Source of the DNA: Ochromonas danica
Lineage: Eukaryota; Sar; Chrysophyceae; Chromulinales; Chromulinaceae
DNA: 64,000 bases
Assembly (NCBI GenBank): GCA_015146655.1
Contig: VKHL01000133.1
Location: forward strand, 1-64,000
Reading direction: 5' to 3'
The translations under genes and the position numbers were made by a program. The notes under the pieces are model-generated. The model saw only the letters and a program-made list of their open reading frames with translations. It was not told the origin of the DNA and did not search any database. Below, piece after piece: positions 43,206 to 52,499 of this stretch (positions are counted from its first letter, which is position 1; each line of letters starts with the position of its first letter).

Positions 43206-44027
43206 TCACAATGAATTCAACATCTCATATTCCATCAGAGCTATATCGTTTTTGAGAAACAAAACTTGGACATTCACACAAACTCCATTGCTATACACCA
43301 AGGGGATAGGCAAATTTGTCGGAAAATCCACCTGATCGGATTTGCCGTGAATTGTGACCTTGCGAGTCTCACAATAAAAACAATTTCTGTTATAAGAATC
43401 GCAAAAAACTTCAAGTCTTCCTGGTGTTTCTGAATAGGGAATCTCACAACATCGGGAATCGGACAAGATGGAACCAACCTGATTTCTTTTCGGCAGCTTA
43501 ACATTCAGAAGCGAAACTAGATCATTATCGCTCACTACTTTACCGCAATACTCACGATGTGCAACAAGCAATTGATACTTCCAATTGCTCACAACAATTA
43601 ACATCACTTTTCCGTTTGCATCTGTTGTATTGCACACTATAGTTCCATTATCTGCGATGGCTCCCACTTTCGCACCTTTTATAGGTGATCCACGTACATC
43701 TGTTACTATCACGGAAAGACCATTACGCTCAACAATAGGACGCGAAATTAGCGCTGTCTCTTCATCCTCGTCGTTCTCAACATGAACCTTCGTCACGCAT
43801 TGCTTGCATCCGATTGTAGCTAAGCATGGATTAATAAATTTGTTTCGTATATAAGGATCATAGTAACAAGAAGCTAAGACAGATCCAAAGCACCAAGCGG
43901 CCCCAGCAAAGTAAATCCAATTACCGGACAAGATGGAGTCGACGACGAAGCACGCACTTGACACAATGCCACCAAAAGTAATTAATATCCTGCAGCGCAT
44001 GCTGCACAGCGAATCATTCTGCTGCAT
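43206..44027 (-). CDS. uncharacterised two-helix membrane protein with a carboxypeptidase-regulatory-like domain
   Basis: 273 residues from the first in-frame ATG (44027); an upstream exon is possible. Residues ~12-60 hold two hydrophobic helices (CRILITFGGIVSSACFVVDS and IYFAGAAWCFGSVLASC). Then comes an acidic linker and a beta-rich stretch typical of the CarboxypepD_reg/TonB-plug-like fold: GLSVIVTDVRGSPIKGAKVG, then DANGKVMLIV. The C-terminal part has several Cys (SRCCEIPYSE, NCFYCETR) that could pair in an extracytosolic space. Not recognised beyond this. AT-rich, inside the repeat island. Confidence 0.55.
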   Translation of the reverse strand: MQQNDSLCSMRCRILITFGGIVSSACFVVDSILSGNWIYFAGAAWCFGSVLASCYYDPYIRNKFINPCLATIGCKQCVTKVHVENDEDEETALISRPIVERNGLSVIVTDVRGSPIKGAKVGAIADNGTIVCNTTDANGKVMLIVVSNWKYQLLVAHREYCGKVVSDNDLVSLLNVKLPKRNQVGSILSDSRCCEIPYSETPGRLEVFCDSYNRNCFYCETRKVTIHGKSDQVDFPTNLPIPLVYSNGVCVNVQVLFLKNDIALMEYEMLNSL

Positions 44028-44280
44028 TGGTGTGTAATTTTCCAAGCAAGTTGTTGAAATGCTGCTGGTATTGAGAACCAAAAATTTGAAATATGACTAG
44101 AAGAAGATATAACAAATACACCTCAAACTAACTGCAGAAAAAGGATTCTCTTGTTTATTGAGGAATTTCTGGACTATTTAGTATTAAGATGAGCCAACAG
44201 AAAGTGAACGAAGTAGGGAAGTCGTTCACCGCGTTCGAACGCAGATGAAAAAGCAAAAGCCGACTTTTTAAAATCGGAAA

Positions 44281-44954
44281 ATGACAGATTTGGAAGCACC
44301 CATGGTGAAAGGATTCTGGTCGTTATTGGAAGACGAAACTGGGGTGTGTGAAGAGATTGAAGAAGATGATGCGGTTGTAGCTGAAGAGAAACTCAAAGTT
44401 GATGAGGAAGAGACGTACAGCTCGAGAGAAGAAGTGGCTGCTAATGCTGGTGGAACTGGTAGTGTTGGTGCAGCTGCTGATAAAGATACCGATGACGTGG
44501 ACGACCCTTGTAGTTACCAGAGTAGTTCAGTCGCAGTTGAGAAACCAAGAATGTCCGCTTTCGCTAACGTCGATATTGCTGCTGTTAACGCCAATGGCGT
44601 TTTGGCCTTCGAAAACTCCGGTCTGTTGGAGCACATGAAGCAGAGCATGGAGTCTACCAATGCTACTGCTGCTTTTTGGAGATGGTCAAGTCCTTGTGCG
44701 AGGGTGTGGATCAGTGGATCGAGCCCTATCTTGCCATCATTCTCCCTCTTATTTTGGAGAACCTGGCTCTTCCCAAGGTGGCTGCGCTGCTGATGCCGGT
44801 AACGCCATCTTGCACAAGTCCAACCCTCACTCTGTGCGTGTAATCATCTCCTTCTTGTTCGAGTCCCTGAACTCCATGAAGTGGCACACCAAGAAGGGTG
44901 CTTTGGTTTTGATTGGCGCTCTCGCCTCCCATCACCCTAGCCATGGAAATTCAT
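44281..44954 (+). pseudogene. broken fragment of an elongation-factor-3-like gene
   Basis: An ATG-initiated frame encodes an acidic ~90-residue start, then FANVDIAAVNANGVLAFEN and GLLEHMKQSMESTN. The next pieces, LEMVKSLCEGVDQWIEPYLA and NAILHKSNPHSVRVIISFLF then KWHTKKGALVLIGALASHHP, are each in a different frame, so at least two frameshifts break it. These are HEAT-repeat sequences of fungal/algal translation factor EF-3 (an ABC ATPase that helps clear the ribosomal E site); the ABC domains are absent. Identity ends sharply near CATCACCCTAGC, so it looks like a partial copy of a functional gene elsewhere. Confidence 0.6.
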
Positions 44955-45343
44955 TTGCTTTGTTGGATAACTTAACTTCCATCTTTCCAAATTGTTTTGA
45001 AGTACTTCCGCACCATAGAAAGTTTCTCGGAAGCTCTAGGTTTCATAAACTCTCTCTAGATTTCGATTTATGGTTGCATTCTTAAAAGGACGTCATTGCA
45101 ACATTGCAACTATAAACGCACTGAAACATCATGGAAACTCGTTTTTGAGCAAATAGAAAAGTCTAGTTCGTGAAAAGCCCATTTTTTATTTTCATCGATT
45201 TTCATCTTTTTTCATCCACAGGTGGATGAAAATCCGATGAAAACTCCACTTTTGGTGCTTTTTTCTCACACATTTTCATCCGAACGATGAACGACTTCCA
45301 GAACGAAGTGATGCCGGGATAGAAACCCCGACACTCCAAAACA
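44955..45343. other. intergenic, no gene seen
   Basis: AT-rich DNA with several TTTTCATC/GATGAAAA words around 45180-45300 that could form short hairpins (for example TTTTTTCATCCAC against GTGGATGAAAATC near 45213). No protein-like frame. Confidence 0.4.
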
Positions 45344-45503
45344 ACCCTGACATTAGACTTTTATAATGCAAAACCTTCAGGTTGAAATCAAATAATGCGG
45401 TTTTGAGGGTGATTTGATTGCGCAAACCGGAAAATGATCCTCAAAACCGCATTATTTGATTTCAAACTGAAGGTTTTGCATTATAAAAGTCTAATGTCAG
45501 GGT
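45344..45503. repeat. 160-bp inverted repeat (foldback element), 65-bp arms
   Basis: Arms 45344-45408 and 45439-45503 are reverse complements with one visible mismatch, around a 30-base loop. The arms begin ACCCTGACATTAGACTTTT. No clear target duplication is seen at its edges. It could be a MITE-like foldback element or the footprint of a palindromic duplication; a transcript would form a long hairpin. Confidence 0.92.
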
Positions 45504-46568
45504 CGCGACTCGAGCAGTTAGCTAGAACACCAGGCTAGGCCAGATGCTCCAATGCAACTCATTTTTGTCAAAGCAGAATGGAAAAAGAGATTCATTGCGT
45601 TGAAAACTTTTGGATCCATTTCTAGAGTTATTTGCTCATTGAAGACCAAGTGTTTTACTGCTGAAACAAACCTGACTTGGTGGTCACCAGAGAAGGGGAT
45701 GAGGTGATAGGAAAGAAAGGAAGTACAAGGATCCAACAGACTGGCCTCACCACTAAATGGATGATGAAGGCATCGAAGTTCTCAAAAGAGAGGCTTGGGA
45801 ACGAGAACTACAGCATCATCCCATGAGGCAAGAATCCGAACTATATCCATTTGTGAGAGATTTGGCCGTTCAAATTGCACAAAGGCGCGGAGAATTGGGC
45901 GAAGATGTCAACATGACTCCTGATTGTCTAAGAGAGGGGATATCTTTGGTGAATGGACAAAACTCTAACCACTTGTGGTAACTATATTCAAGAAAGGACT
46001 GGCAGATAGTTGGTAATCAAGAGTTGACGATGGTTAGGTTAGTTAGTCTACCCATCTCTTCTGGTGCACATGATGTTGGATTTGCTGGGTAGAGGATCTC
46101 ACAAGGACGCTCATACCCTATTGTATCGATGAACAGAAAGAACGGTCCGCTGCCATATGTGATATGTCTGAGGTAAGAGAAGTTATGGGAGACCAGGCTG
46201 TGGTTAGTCCTCAATTCCTTCTTCGAGGACCTCAACGAGGCCATAGCTCCCAGCCTTATCTCACCCGCAATGTCTAATGAATGAATTTAACTCAAAGCAC
46301 CTGAGCAGCACTGTTTCTATTCCTCTTGACCAGAGCGATCAATCTGTCTACTAATGCTCAGTAGCTTGTTTGGTCATGACACAGGTATTAGCATTCCCTT
46401 GACACAAAGAGGAAGAAGAAGAAGTCAAGCTTGATTAGATATTGATTGCTAATGCTAACGAAACAAAATGAAAACGAACCATTAAATAGCGGGAAGCAGC
46501 AGCTACCTTTCAATAAACTCTATCTGGCTGGTATAGTATAGTACAGTATGTGCATGCGGTGCATGTGG
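45504..46568. other. intergenic, one short unassigned frame
   Basis: A 74-codon plus-strand frame at 45757-45981 (MDDEGIEVLKREAWEREL at its start) has a protein-like, charged composition but no known relative that I recognise, and it may be a gene fragment. Near 46530 there is a short TATAG run. Nothing else is supported. Confidence 0.35.
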
Positions 46569-48152
46569 CTAATGAAGGTACTTGACAATCTTCCTGGAAT
46601 AGGAAGGATCACCTTCTGCCATGACCATTTTGACCACTATCTCGTGCAAGTCAGGATCTAGAAACCATTCCAGAGTGGTGGACAGCTTTCGCTCGAGAAT
46701 GACCCGCACGATGGCCAAGGCGGATATCGCGGTCTTGGTGAGAGTGAGGGAGGTCTTCACACTGCCGTTGCTGGCAATCTTCTGCAGTGTAACTTCCGTC
46801 AGCTGCACACAGCCCGAGATATTCAAGAGCTCCAGCTCTTTGCATCGCGAGAGCAAAATCTCCATACCGTGATCGGTCACGAGTTTTCCATCCTCCAGCT
46901 CCAGCTCCTTCAAGTGAGGCAGACAGCGTGCGATGTGCTGCAAAGCGCGATCTGTGAGCTGACTGCAGGTGCCATCGCCCGTGAGATGCATTTCTCGGAT
47001 GTGGTAGCAATAGGCCACGATGTGGTGGACGTCTTCGTCTTGCAGCTCATCTCCCTCCAGCCAAAGCACTTCCAAGTTGCTCTTACAAACTTCTGCCACT
47101 TTGAGAGCAGCCAGAGGCGAGCTGTGGGTGGAGACCTCTTGCACAGGGTGATCGATGGCCTGCAGCGCCTGCAAGAAGTCTCTCGTGTTGTCGATGATGA
47201 TCGAGCAGATCTTCCGCTGACTGTCCTGCCTCGCCGTGACGACATACTCCTCTCCATTCAGATGGAGTTCCTCCATAGAGGGGCGAATAGACAGCACAGC
47301 TTGCAGAAGGTCTCCCGTCATCTCGAGCTCTCCGCCAGTGAGGCGCAGGCGAGAGAGATCTGGGCAAGCGAAGAGCAGCGCTTGGACAAAGCCATTGCGC
47401 GCCTTGTCCTCAAGCCTCCCTATTGACACCTCTCTGAGGGCTGAACAGAAAGAGATGAAGCTCAGCACAGTAGCCGAAGAGAAGCTTCCCTCCAGCTCGA
47501 GGTGGCGGAGGTGCAGCAGGCGATGGCGCGTGGCGAGGGAGAGGAAAGGGTCCGCGATGGGCAGACCTCGCAGTGAGAGCCTACGCAACGTCGATCGATA
47601 GCGGCATACCAGAGCGTAAATGGCAGCATCACTAGCAGCATTGGCTGGATTGGAGCTGCTGAAGGCGATGGTCTCCAAGAGAGACAGCTGGCTGTCCTGC
47701 ACCTTGGCCAGAGCCAGGAGGAAGTCGTTGTCCAGAAGAGACCAGTGCTCTACATGAAGAGCTGTTATAGAGGGACATCGCGAGAAGAAGAAGGAGAGGT
47801 CCTTGGCAGTGACGGAGGTCTTGGCGGAGGCTTTGTTCAACACGAGGTCTTGGGCCTCCAAGAAGCGCAGGAAAGGAATGGCGACCACCTCCTCGAGTGC
47901 CTCAAGTGAGAGCATCAATGCGCCCACACGAATATGACGCTCGATGAGCCACTTGAGGTATCCGTAGGTGTCGTGGTCTTGGGTCTTGAATTGAGGGTTG
48001 CGAGCGAGGAAGAAGGCCGGATGTCTCAGCAGAGCCAGCCAGGCCGCTCTTTGGGCATCAAGAAAGGCTTGATCCAAGTGAGACAGGTCCTTCAGCTCCA
48101 CCCAGTCCAGCAAGATCCTCACCAACACTTCCTTCTCCAAGCGCCGCAACAT
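46569..48152 (-). CDS. leucine-rich-repeat protein, AMN1/F-box-LRR-like
   Basis: Single exon, 527 residues from the first in-frame ATG. The first ~45 residues (LEKEVLVRILLDWVELKDLS, then LDQAF) resemble a degenerate F-box-type helix set. Cysteine-containing LRRs follow to the end, clearest at VCKSNLEVLWLEGDELQDED, LPHLKELELEDGKLVTDHGM and CKELELLNISGCVQLTEVTL. In F-box proteins the LRRs choose substrates for SCF ubiquitin ligase; that role is inferred and the F-box is weak enough that a plain AMN1-like scaffold is equally possible. Confidence 0.78.
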   Translation of the reverse strand: MLRRLEKEVLVRILLDWVELKDLSHLDQAFLDAQRAAWLALLRHPAFFLARNPQFKTQDHDTYGYLKWLIERHIRVGALMLSLEALEEVVAIPFLRFLEAQDLVLNKASAKTSVTAKDLSFFFSRCPSITALHVEHWSLLDNDFLLALAKVQDSQLSLLETIAFSSSNPANAASDAAIYALVCRYRSTLRRLSLRGLPIADPFLSLATRHRLLHLRHLELEGSFSSATVLSFISFCSALREVSIGRLEDKARNGFVQALLFACPDLSRLRLTGGELEMTGDLLQAVLSIRPSMEELHLNGEEYVVTARQDSQRKICSIIIDNTRDFLQALQAIDHPVQEVSTHSSPLAALKVAEVCKSNLEVLWLEGDELQDEDVHHIVAYCYHIREMHLTGDGTCSQLTDRALQHIARCLPHLKELELEDGKLVTDHGMEILLSRCKELELLNISGCVQLTEVTLQKIASNGSVKTSLTLTKTAISALAIVRVILERKLSTTLEWFLDPDLHEIVVKMVMAEGDPSYSRKIVKYLH

Positions 48153-48420
48153 TTCGAACAAAAGTGAACTTGACTTAACTTAACACATCCCACGCAACAC
48201 AACAATAGTAGACTGCATGTCCTCCCTCAAAACCAACTTTTCGAAAACTCGATTTCTCCGAGCATCTTTGTCTATTGTACAACAAATCCCCTGCTCGTGC
48301 TAGACTAGCTCTTGTGGTCTGGAAGGTGTAAGGGAGAGGATATGGTGGCAGTTCTCCCCTTGGGAAAAGCAAGAAAAATCCAATCTGATAGAACAGAAAT
48401 AGACAGACTGACTGCTGCTG

Positions 48421-48503
48421 GGTATAGTATAGTATAGCATAGTATATATAAGAAAGATAGTCAATAGTATGGTATAATAGTATAGTATAGTATGGCATAG
48501 TGC
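48421..48503. repeat. TATAG-rich degenerate pentanucleotide repeat
   Basis: Interrupted runs of TATAG/GTATA units in the gap between the LRR gene's start and the CbbY stop. It belongs to the same class of 5-bp repeats seen elsewhere in the window. Confidence 0.75.
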
Positions 48504-48504
48504 A

Positions 48505-49479
48505 TCATGTGGTCAGAGCATTCAATAGGTCCACCGTGACCTTCTGCCCCTCAATGCCATCCTCCAAGTCATTCACCACTGCTTGGGCAGTCGAGAAGTC
48601 TTCCTCGGCCGTGTAGATGCTCTTCGTAACCAGGCAGCGCATGCCCGCGGCTGTGGCGGCGGCCAAGCCAATGGCGCTGTCTTCGATCACCCAGCAGCGC
48701 GACACGTCCAGCTGCAGCTCTCTGGCAGCCAAGAGGTAGACGTCTGGTGCTGGCTTCTTCTTGGACACGACGTCTCCTGCAAAGACACGCACTTGTTTCA
48801 TTCGATCGTGGCCCAGCAGCACCTCTCCGATGGTCTGGACGGCGGCCTCCGTGGAGGTCGAGCAGATGGCCACTTTGACTCCTCGAGACAAGGCCTCATC
48901 CATCAATCTCAACACTGAGAACATTAAAAGACAATAAAGGCAAGGCGAAGGAGGAGGAGGAGGAGGAGGGGTAGTAAGGGTGACCTACATACCTCCAGGA
49001 CGAGGGGGCAGTACCCCGGAGAGCACAGTGGACTGGAACATCTCCGTCTTCACTTTATGTAATTGCTTAATAAACCTTGCTCGCTTCTCCTCCTCCTCCC
49101 CCTCCCCCTCTAGTCCCTCAGGCCAGCCAGTCGAGCGGAAGAATGACGTCATGCGCTCCTTGCCGCCTCCGATCCTCACCAGCTCGCCGTAGAGGTCCAC
49201 GTCCCAGTGTGTGGAGAGTCCAAGAGATTGGAAAGCTCTGTTAAAGGCCACGCGATGAGCGTCTCGCTCGGTCTCTGCGATGACCCCGTCGCAGTCCCAG
49301 AGAAGCCCATCGAATCTCAGCCTTTGCTGCCCTGCAGTGCTGCTGCTGCTGCCTGATGACAACATCTGAGCGAATGATCTGTGGGGTCTGGAAAGAGTGA
49401 TCAAAGGACTTAGAAACGAAGAGGAAGCCAGGAATTGCAAGAATAGCAGAAGAACGACCAGCCAGAGCCTTTCTCTCAT
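48505..49479 (-). CDS. CBBY: CbbY-type HAD phosphatase, plastid-targeted
   Basis: Exons 49479-48993 and 48914-48505 join in phase 1 to 298 residues. The N-terminus is a strong signal peptide (LWLVVLLLFLQFLASSSF) with Phe near the cut, then a Ser/Arg/Pro stretch: a bipartite plastid leader. The body follows plant CbbY closely: DGLLWDCDGVIAETE (HAD motif I), HWDVDLYGELVRIGGGKERM, VKVAICSTSTEAA (motif II), FAGDVVSKKKPAPDVY (motif III Lys) and VIEDSAIGLAAATAAGM (motif IV). CbbY hydrolyses xylulose-1,5-bisphosphate, an inhibitor made by Rubisco misfire, protecting carbon fixation. Motif I has AETE where plants have VDTE. This gene is the best single sign of a photosynthetic host. Confidence 0.92.
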
Positions 49480-49878
49480 CTTCTCTCTGTCCTTGACTGC
49501 TCTGGATATTCCTTCTTAAGTTAATAACCTTATTAAGTTAACGTAACTTTAACACAATTTACCCAACGAGACTAGATTAAACTAGACTAAACTAGACCAA
49601 GACAGCAATACAACAATAGGTTCCAAGCCTAGTATGAACTAATTAACAACAGACCAGTGAGATCAAATAGTCTGCGAATACTGCCAGGTCGTCATGTTAA
49701 CTTAGGGTATTGTTAACTTAGAACACTGTAGAGCTGTAGTTGCTTGCTTGCTAGGACTATTCATTATATTGTAGATACTCACGTCGGTAAGGCTCTATAA
49801 TGCTTCTAAGCAACAACAAGATAAGAAGGACCGTATCGTTGGAAAAGATGTGAAGCGCAATCAACAAGACGAATGACT
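49480..49878. other. intergenic, no gene seen
   Basis: 400 bp between the start of CbbY and the stop of the next minus-strand gene. It holds the CbbY promoter; repeated AGACTA/AACTAGA words near 49575 are visible, but no gene. Confidence 0.45.
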
Positions 49879-51294
49879 CTAAAAGCCACGCCACAGGTAA
49901 GCACTGCGCTTGAACAGCTCCAAGAGCTCTTGATCATAAAACACTGCAGAGAGCAGGTTGCGCAGTTTGATGGCGTTGGCCCCGTTGTCCAGTCGCGCAT
50001 TGTTGGACAGCTCCAGCACCTCGTTCACCAGCCACCCCGCGACATTTCCTATGCGCCGCAAGATCTCTTCCGGGACTTTCTCTTCGCCCAGCGTACGATT
50101 TAAGAAGACAGCGACTCGTTGCTGGACAGCGGGGGCGAGGGGACCGCCAGCTTCTTGTTCGAGTAAAATCTTGCCAATAAACTTGCGCGCCGCAGAGGGC
50201 GAATCAACGCGATAATTGAACTGGACGAAGTTAGACAGTTGCGACTCGTCGAAATTGACGAAGCGATACCCACCCATGATCTCATCAGAGAGGTCTGCCA
50301 GATAGCCTGCAAGACAGCCATTGATCAGATCCAGACAGTCCGCGCTGTCGTCGGGATGGAAGGACAGATTGCCGAGACGATCTGCGCTGAGATTGGCTAC
50401 ATCCTCCACAGAGGTGAAGAAGTAGTCTTCTGCTTGGATCTCAACCTCTAACTCCTTGTCGCCTCGACTGGCTGCTGCGAAGGCAAACAGTTGGTTGTTG
50501 GGCGGCACTGGCGGTGGCGGAGACTCAAAGGACACTCCAAATGACCCGTCCTTCACTGCCTTCTCCATGAATACAGCCTTGTCGAAGTCCGTATAGGAGG
50601 AGAAGAAGAGGAAGCTCTTGACTTTGGACCGATCCCCCACCATTCCAAAGCGACCGAATTCGTATTCATGGCCCTTCAGCACCAGGCGCACCCCCACAGC
50701 GGAACTATCCCCAGCAGCGGCGAGGAGTGGCGTGACCTCCTTCTTGCTAGACAAGCCGTAATCCCTCAGTTGAGATGCCGCTTGATAGTCGCACAGGGAA
50801 GCGGTCGACCCCTGCAGGCCCACGTCAGCGTCTTCTTCCTGTGAGGGATCGCCTCTTTCGTCATAGTAGCTCCAGTCGTACCGATTGATCACCAAGACTC
50901 CAGATTCGAAGGTCTGCTTACAAGGAAAAGTGCTGATGCCATGGTTGCTCTCGTACGGACTGCCCGAGATGCTGAGGATGTGCTGCAGCTCGTGGAAGGG
51001 GTCGGCCACGCTCTCATGGCAACTCAGATAGGCGCACAGCCGTCGATCAGGGTCGGAGTAGATCCCATAGACCTTCCATGTCCCGTCAAGCGCGGCGTAG
51101 TTGAAGTCCAGCGCGTGCTGTACGACAGTGCCGCCCTCGCCCACATTCTCGGCGACGGCTGGCTGGACCACGGCTTGACTCGCACCATGGCGAAGATTGT
51201 GAGGCTGCCCAAAGCAAAGTGCCCCTGAGGAGACCTCGAAGGAGGACAGTACTGCTGTGGTATCCACCTTTTCTTCAGACATTTTCCTTTTCAT
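49879..51294 (-). CDS. uncharacterised 471-residue protein
   Basis: Single exon, no signal peptide or membrane helix. Two near-start ATGs (MKRK and M at residue 5) are both usable. The sequence is compact and ordered, with DFNYAALDGTWKVYGIYSDP, VLVINRYDWSYYDERGD, FMEKAVKDGSFGVSFESPPP and FIGKILLEQEAGGPLAPA; the C-terminal ~150 residues look helical. I recognise no domain or catalytic motif. It is probably a soluble cytosolic protein. Confidence 0.7.
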   Translation of the reverse strand: MKRKMSEEKVDTTAVLSSFEVSSGALCFGQPHNLRHGASQAVVQPAVAENVGEGGTVVQHALDFNYAALDGTWKVYGIYSDPDRRLCAYLSCHESVADPFHELQHILSISGSPYESNHGISTFPCKQTFESGVLVINRYDWSYYDERGDPSQEEDADVGLQGSTASLCDYQAASQLRDYGLSSKKEVTPLLAAAGDSSAVGVRLVLKGHEYEFGRFGMVGDRSKVKSFLFFSSYTDFDKAVFMEKAVKDGSFGVSFESPPPPVPPNNQLFAFAAASRGDKELEVEIQAEDYFFTSVEDVANLSADRLGNLSFHPDDSADCLDLINGCLAGYLADLSDEIMGGYRFVNFDESQLSNFVQFNYRVDSPSAARKFIGKILLEQEAGGPLAPAVQQRVAVFLNRTLGEEKVPEEILRRIGNVAGWLVNEVLELSNNARLDNGANAIKLRNLLSAVFYDQELLELFKRSAYLWRGF

Positions 51295-52499
51295 TCCAAA
51301 TATTCAACAACAAAGATCCAGTCAGCAGGAATCAATCCACCGCAAGACAATAATAATAACACGAGACTAGGCTACCTCATTGTACCTCATCAGGTTATGA
51401 TGTTTGCATTAATACAATTAATGTGGTGCCGTGACACAACATCTACTATCTATAAATGAAACAAACTATCACTTCTTGGTGATGTACGTGTTCTTTTCTA
51501 ACAAGTACAGTGTACAGTACTGCGCGGCATGCGGTAGTTCGTGTGGGAGACTAAACTTGACGACAAAAGGAACATTCCACTAACATTACCCCCCACACTC
51601 GCCATATCATTATCATATCTACAGTACACACCATATGTAACAAACTAAACAAATATTGGACGAGACTTCATCAGCGATTAGCTAATAACATCTGCGTGGA
51701 GACAAAGTGCTGACAACTGGACTACAGTAGACTACCTTTCTCCATATCGAACACAACAAGAAACAAATCAAACAACAAGTACGAGGCATACAGTGGCAGA
51801 GGTGCAGTGAATAAGAAGATCTACATTCAATCAATACGCAGCAGCAGCCATGCACTCTAAATAGAGAGGTACCACCATTGCTAAACACCACCACAGAGGG
51901 GCACCAAAGGGACTAAACTAAGACAATACTTCCGATAGAATAGCTTGGGGAGAACCGAGGAGGAGGAGGAGGTGATACACCACCACCATATCAATAGCCG
52001 CAGCTCAATTACTTCGGGATAGCAGAAGAGAAGCAGAAGAACATAAAGTACAGTCACATCCTCAACGAGCCAACGAGAAACCTCTCATGAACTACGGAAT
52101 ACAAGGTAACAACAAGTTATCTAAGAGGAACAACATACAGTAGGTAATGTATACTAGTATCAGGCAGGCAGAGACTGGAACTGTACAGGTGTTATACAGT
52201 GCAGGTCGAGCGGGGAGAGGCGACAAGTAGACAGTGTCGACGACGCTTCTCCCAACAACTCGTCCACTAGCGGTAGGGACTGTAACTACTAGACTACAAC
52301 TACAACTTCAACTTCAACAAACTAGATAGAGAACACAAACAAACTACACAGAAATCGCGATGTTGATTTCGCTCAGGATGGTGATGATGACAAGAAGTGG
52401 TAACATAATAAATATACTGTGCAGTACAGTGAAGAGAGAAGGAAAAGGTTGAAAAAGAGGGCCTTAACGAGGAGAGAGAAGGTCTGCTTCAGCTTCTTC
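51295..52499. other. intergenic, no gene seen
   Basis: 1.2 kb between two minus-strand genes, holding the promoter of the 471-residue protein and the 3' end of permease E. Only short frames. Short CTACAACT/CTTCAACT repeats lie near 52295. No RNA gene recognised. Confidence 0.5.

Noticed and set aside
45757-45981. Small 74-residue gene
   Set aside because: Composition is protein-like, but there is no homologue I recognise, no splice or promoter evidence, and it lies in repeat-rich DNA. Mentioned only under the intergenic entry.
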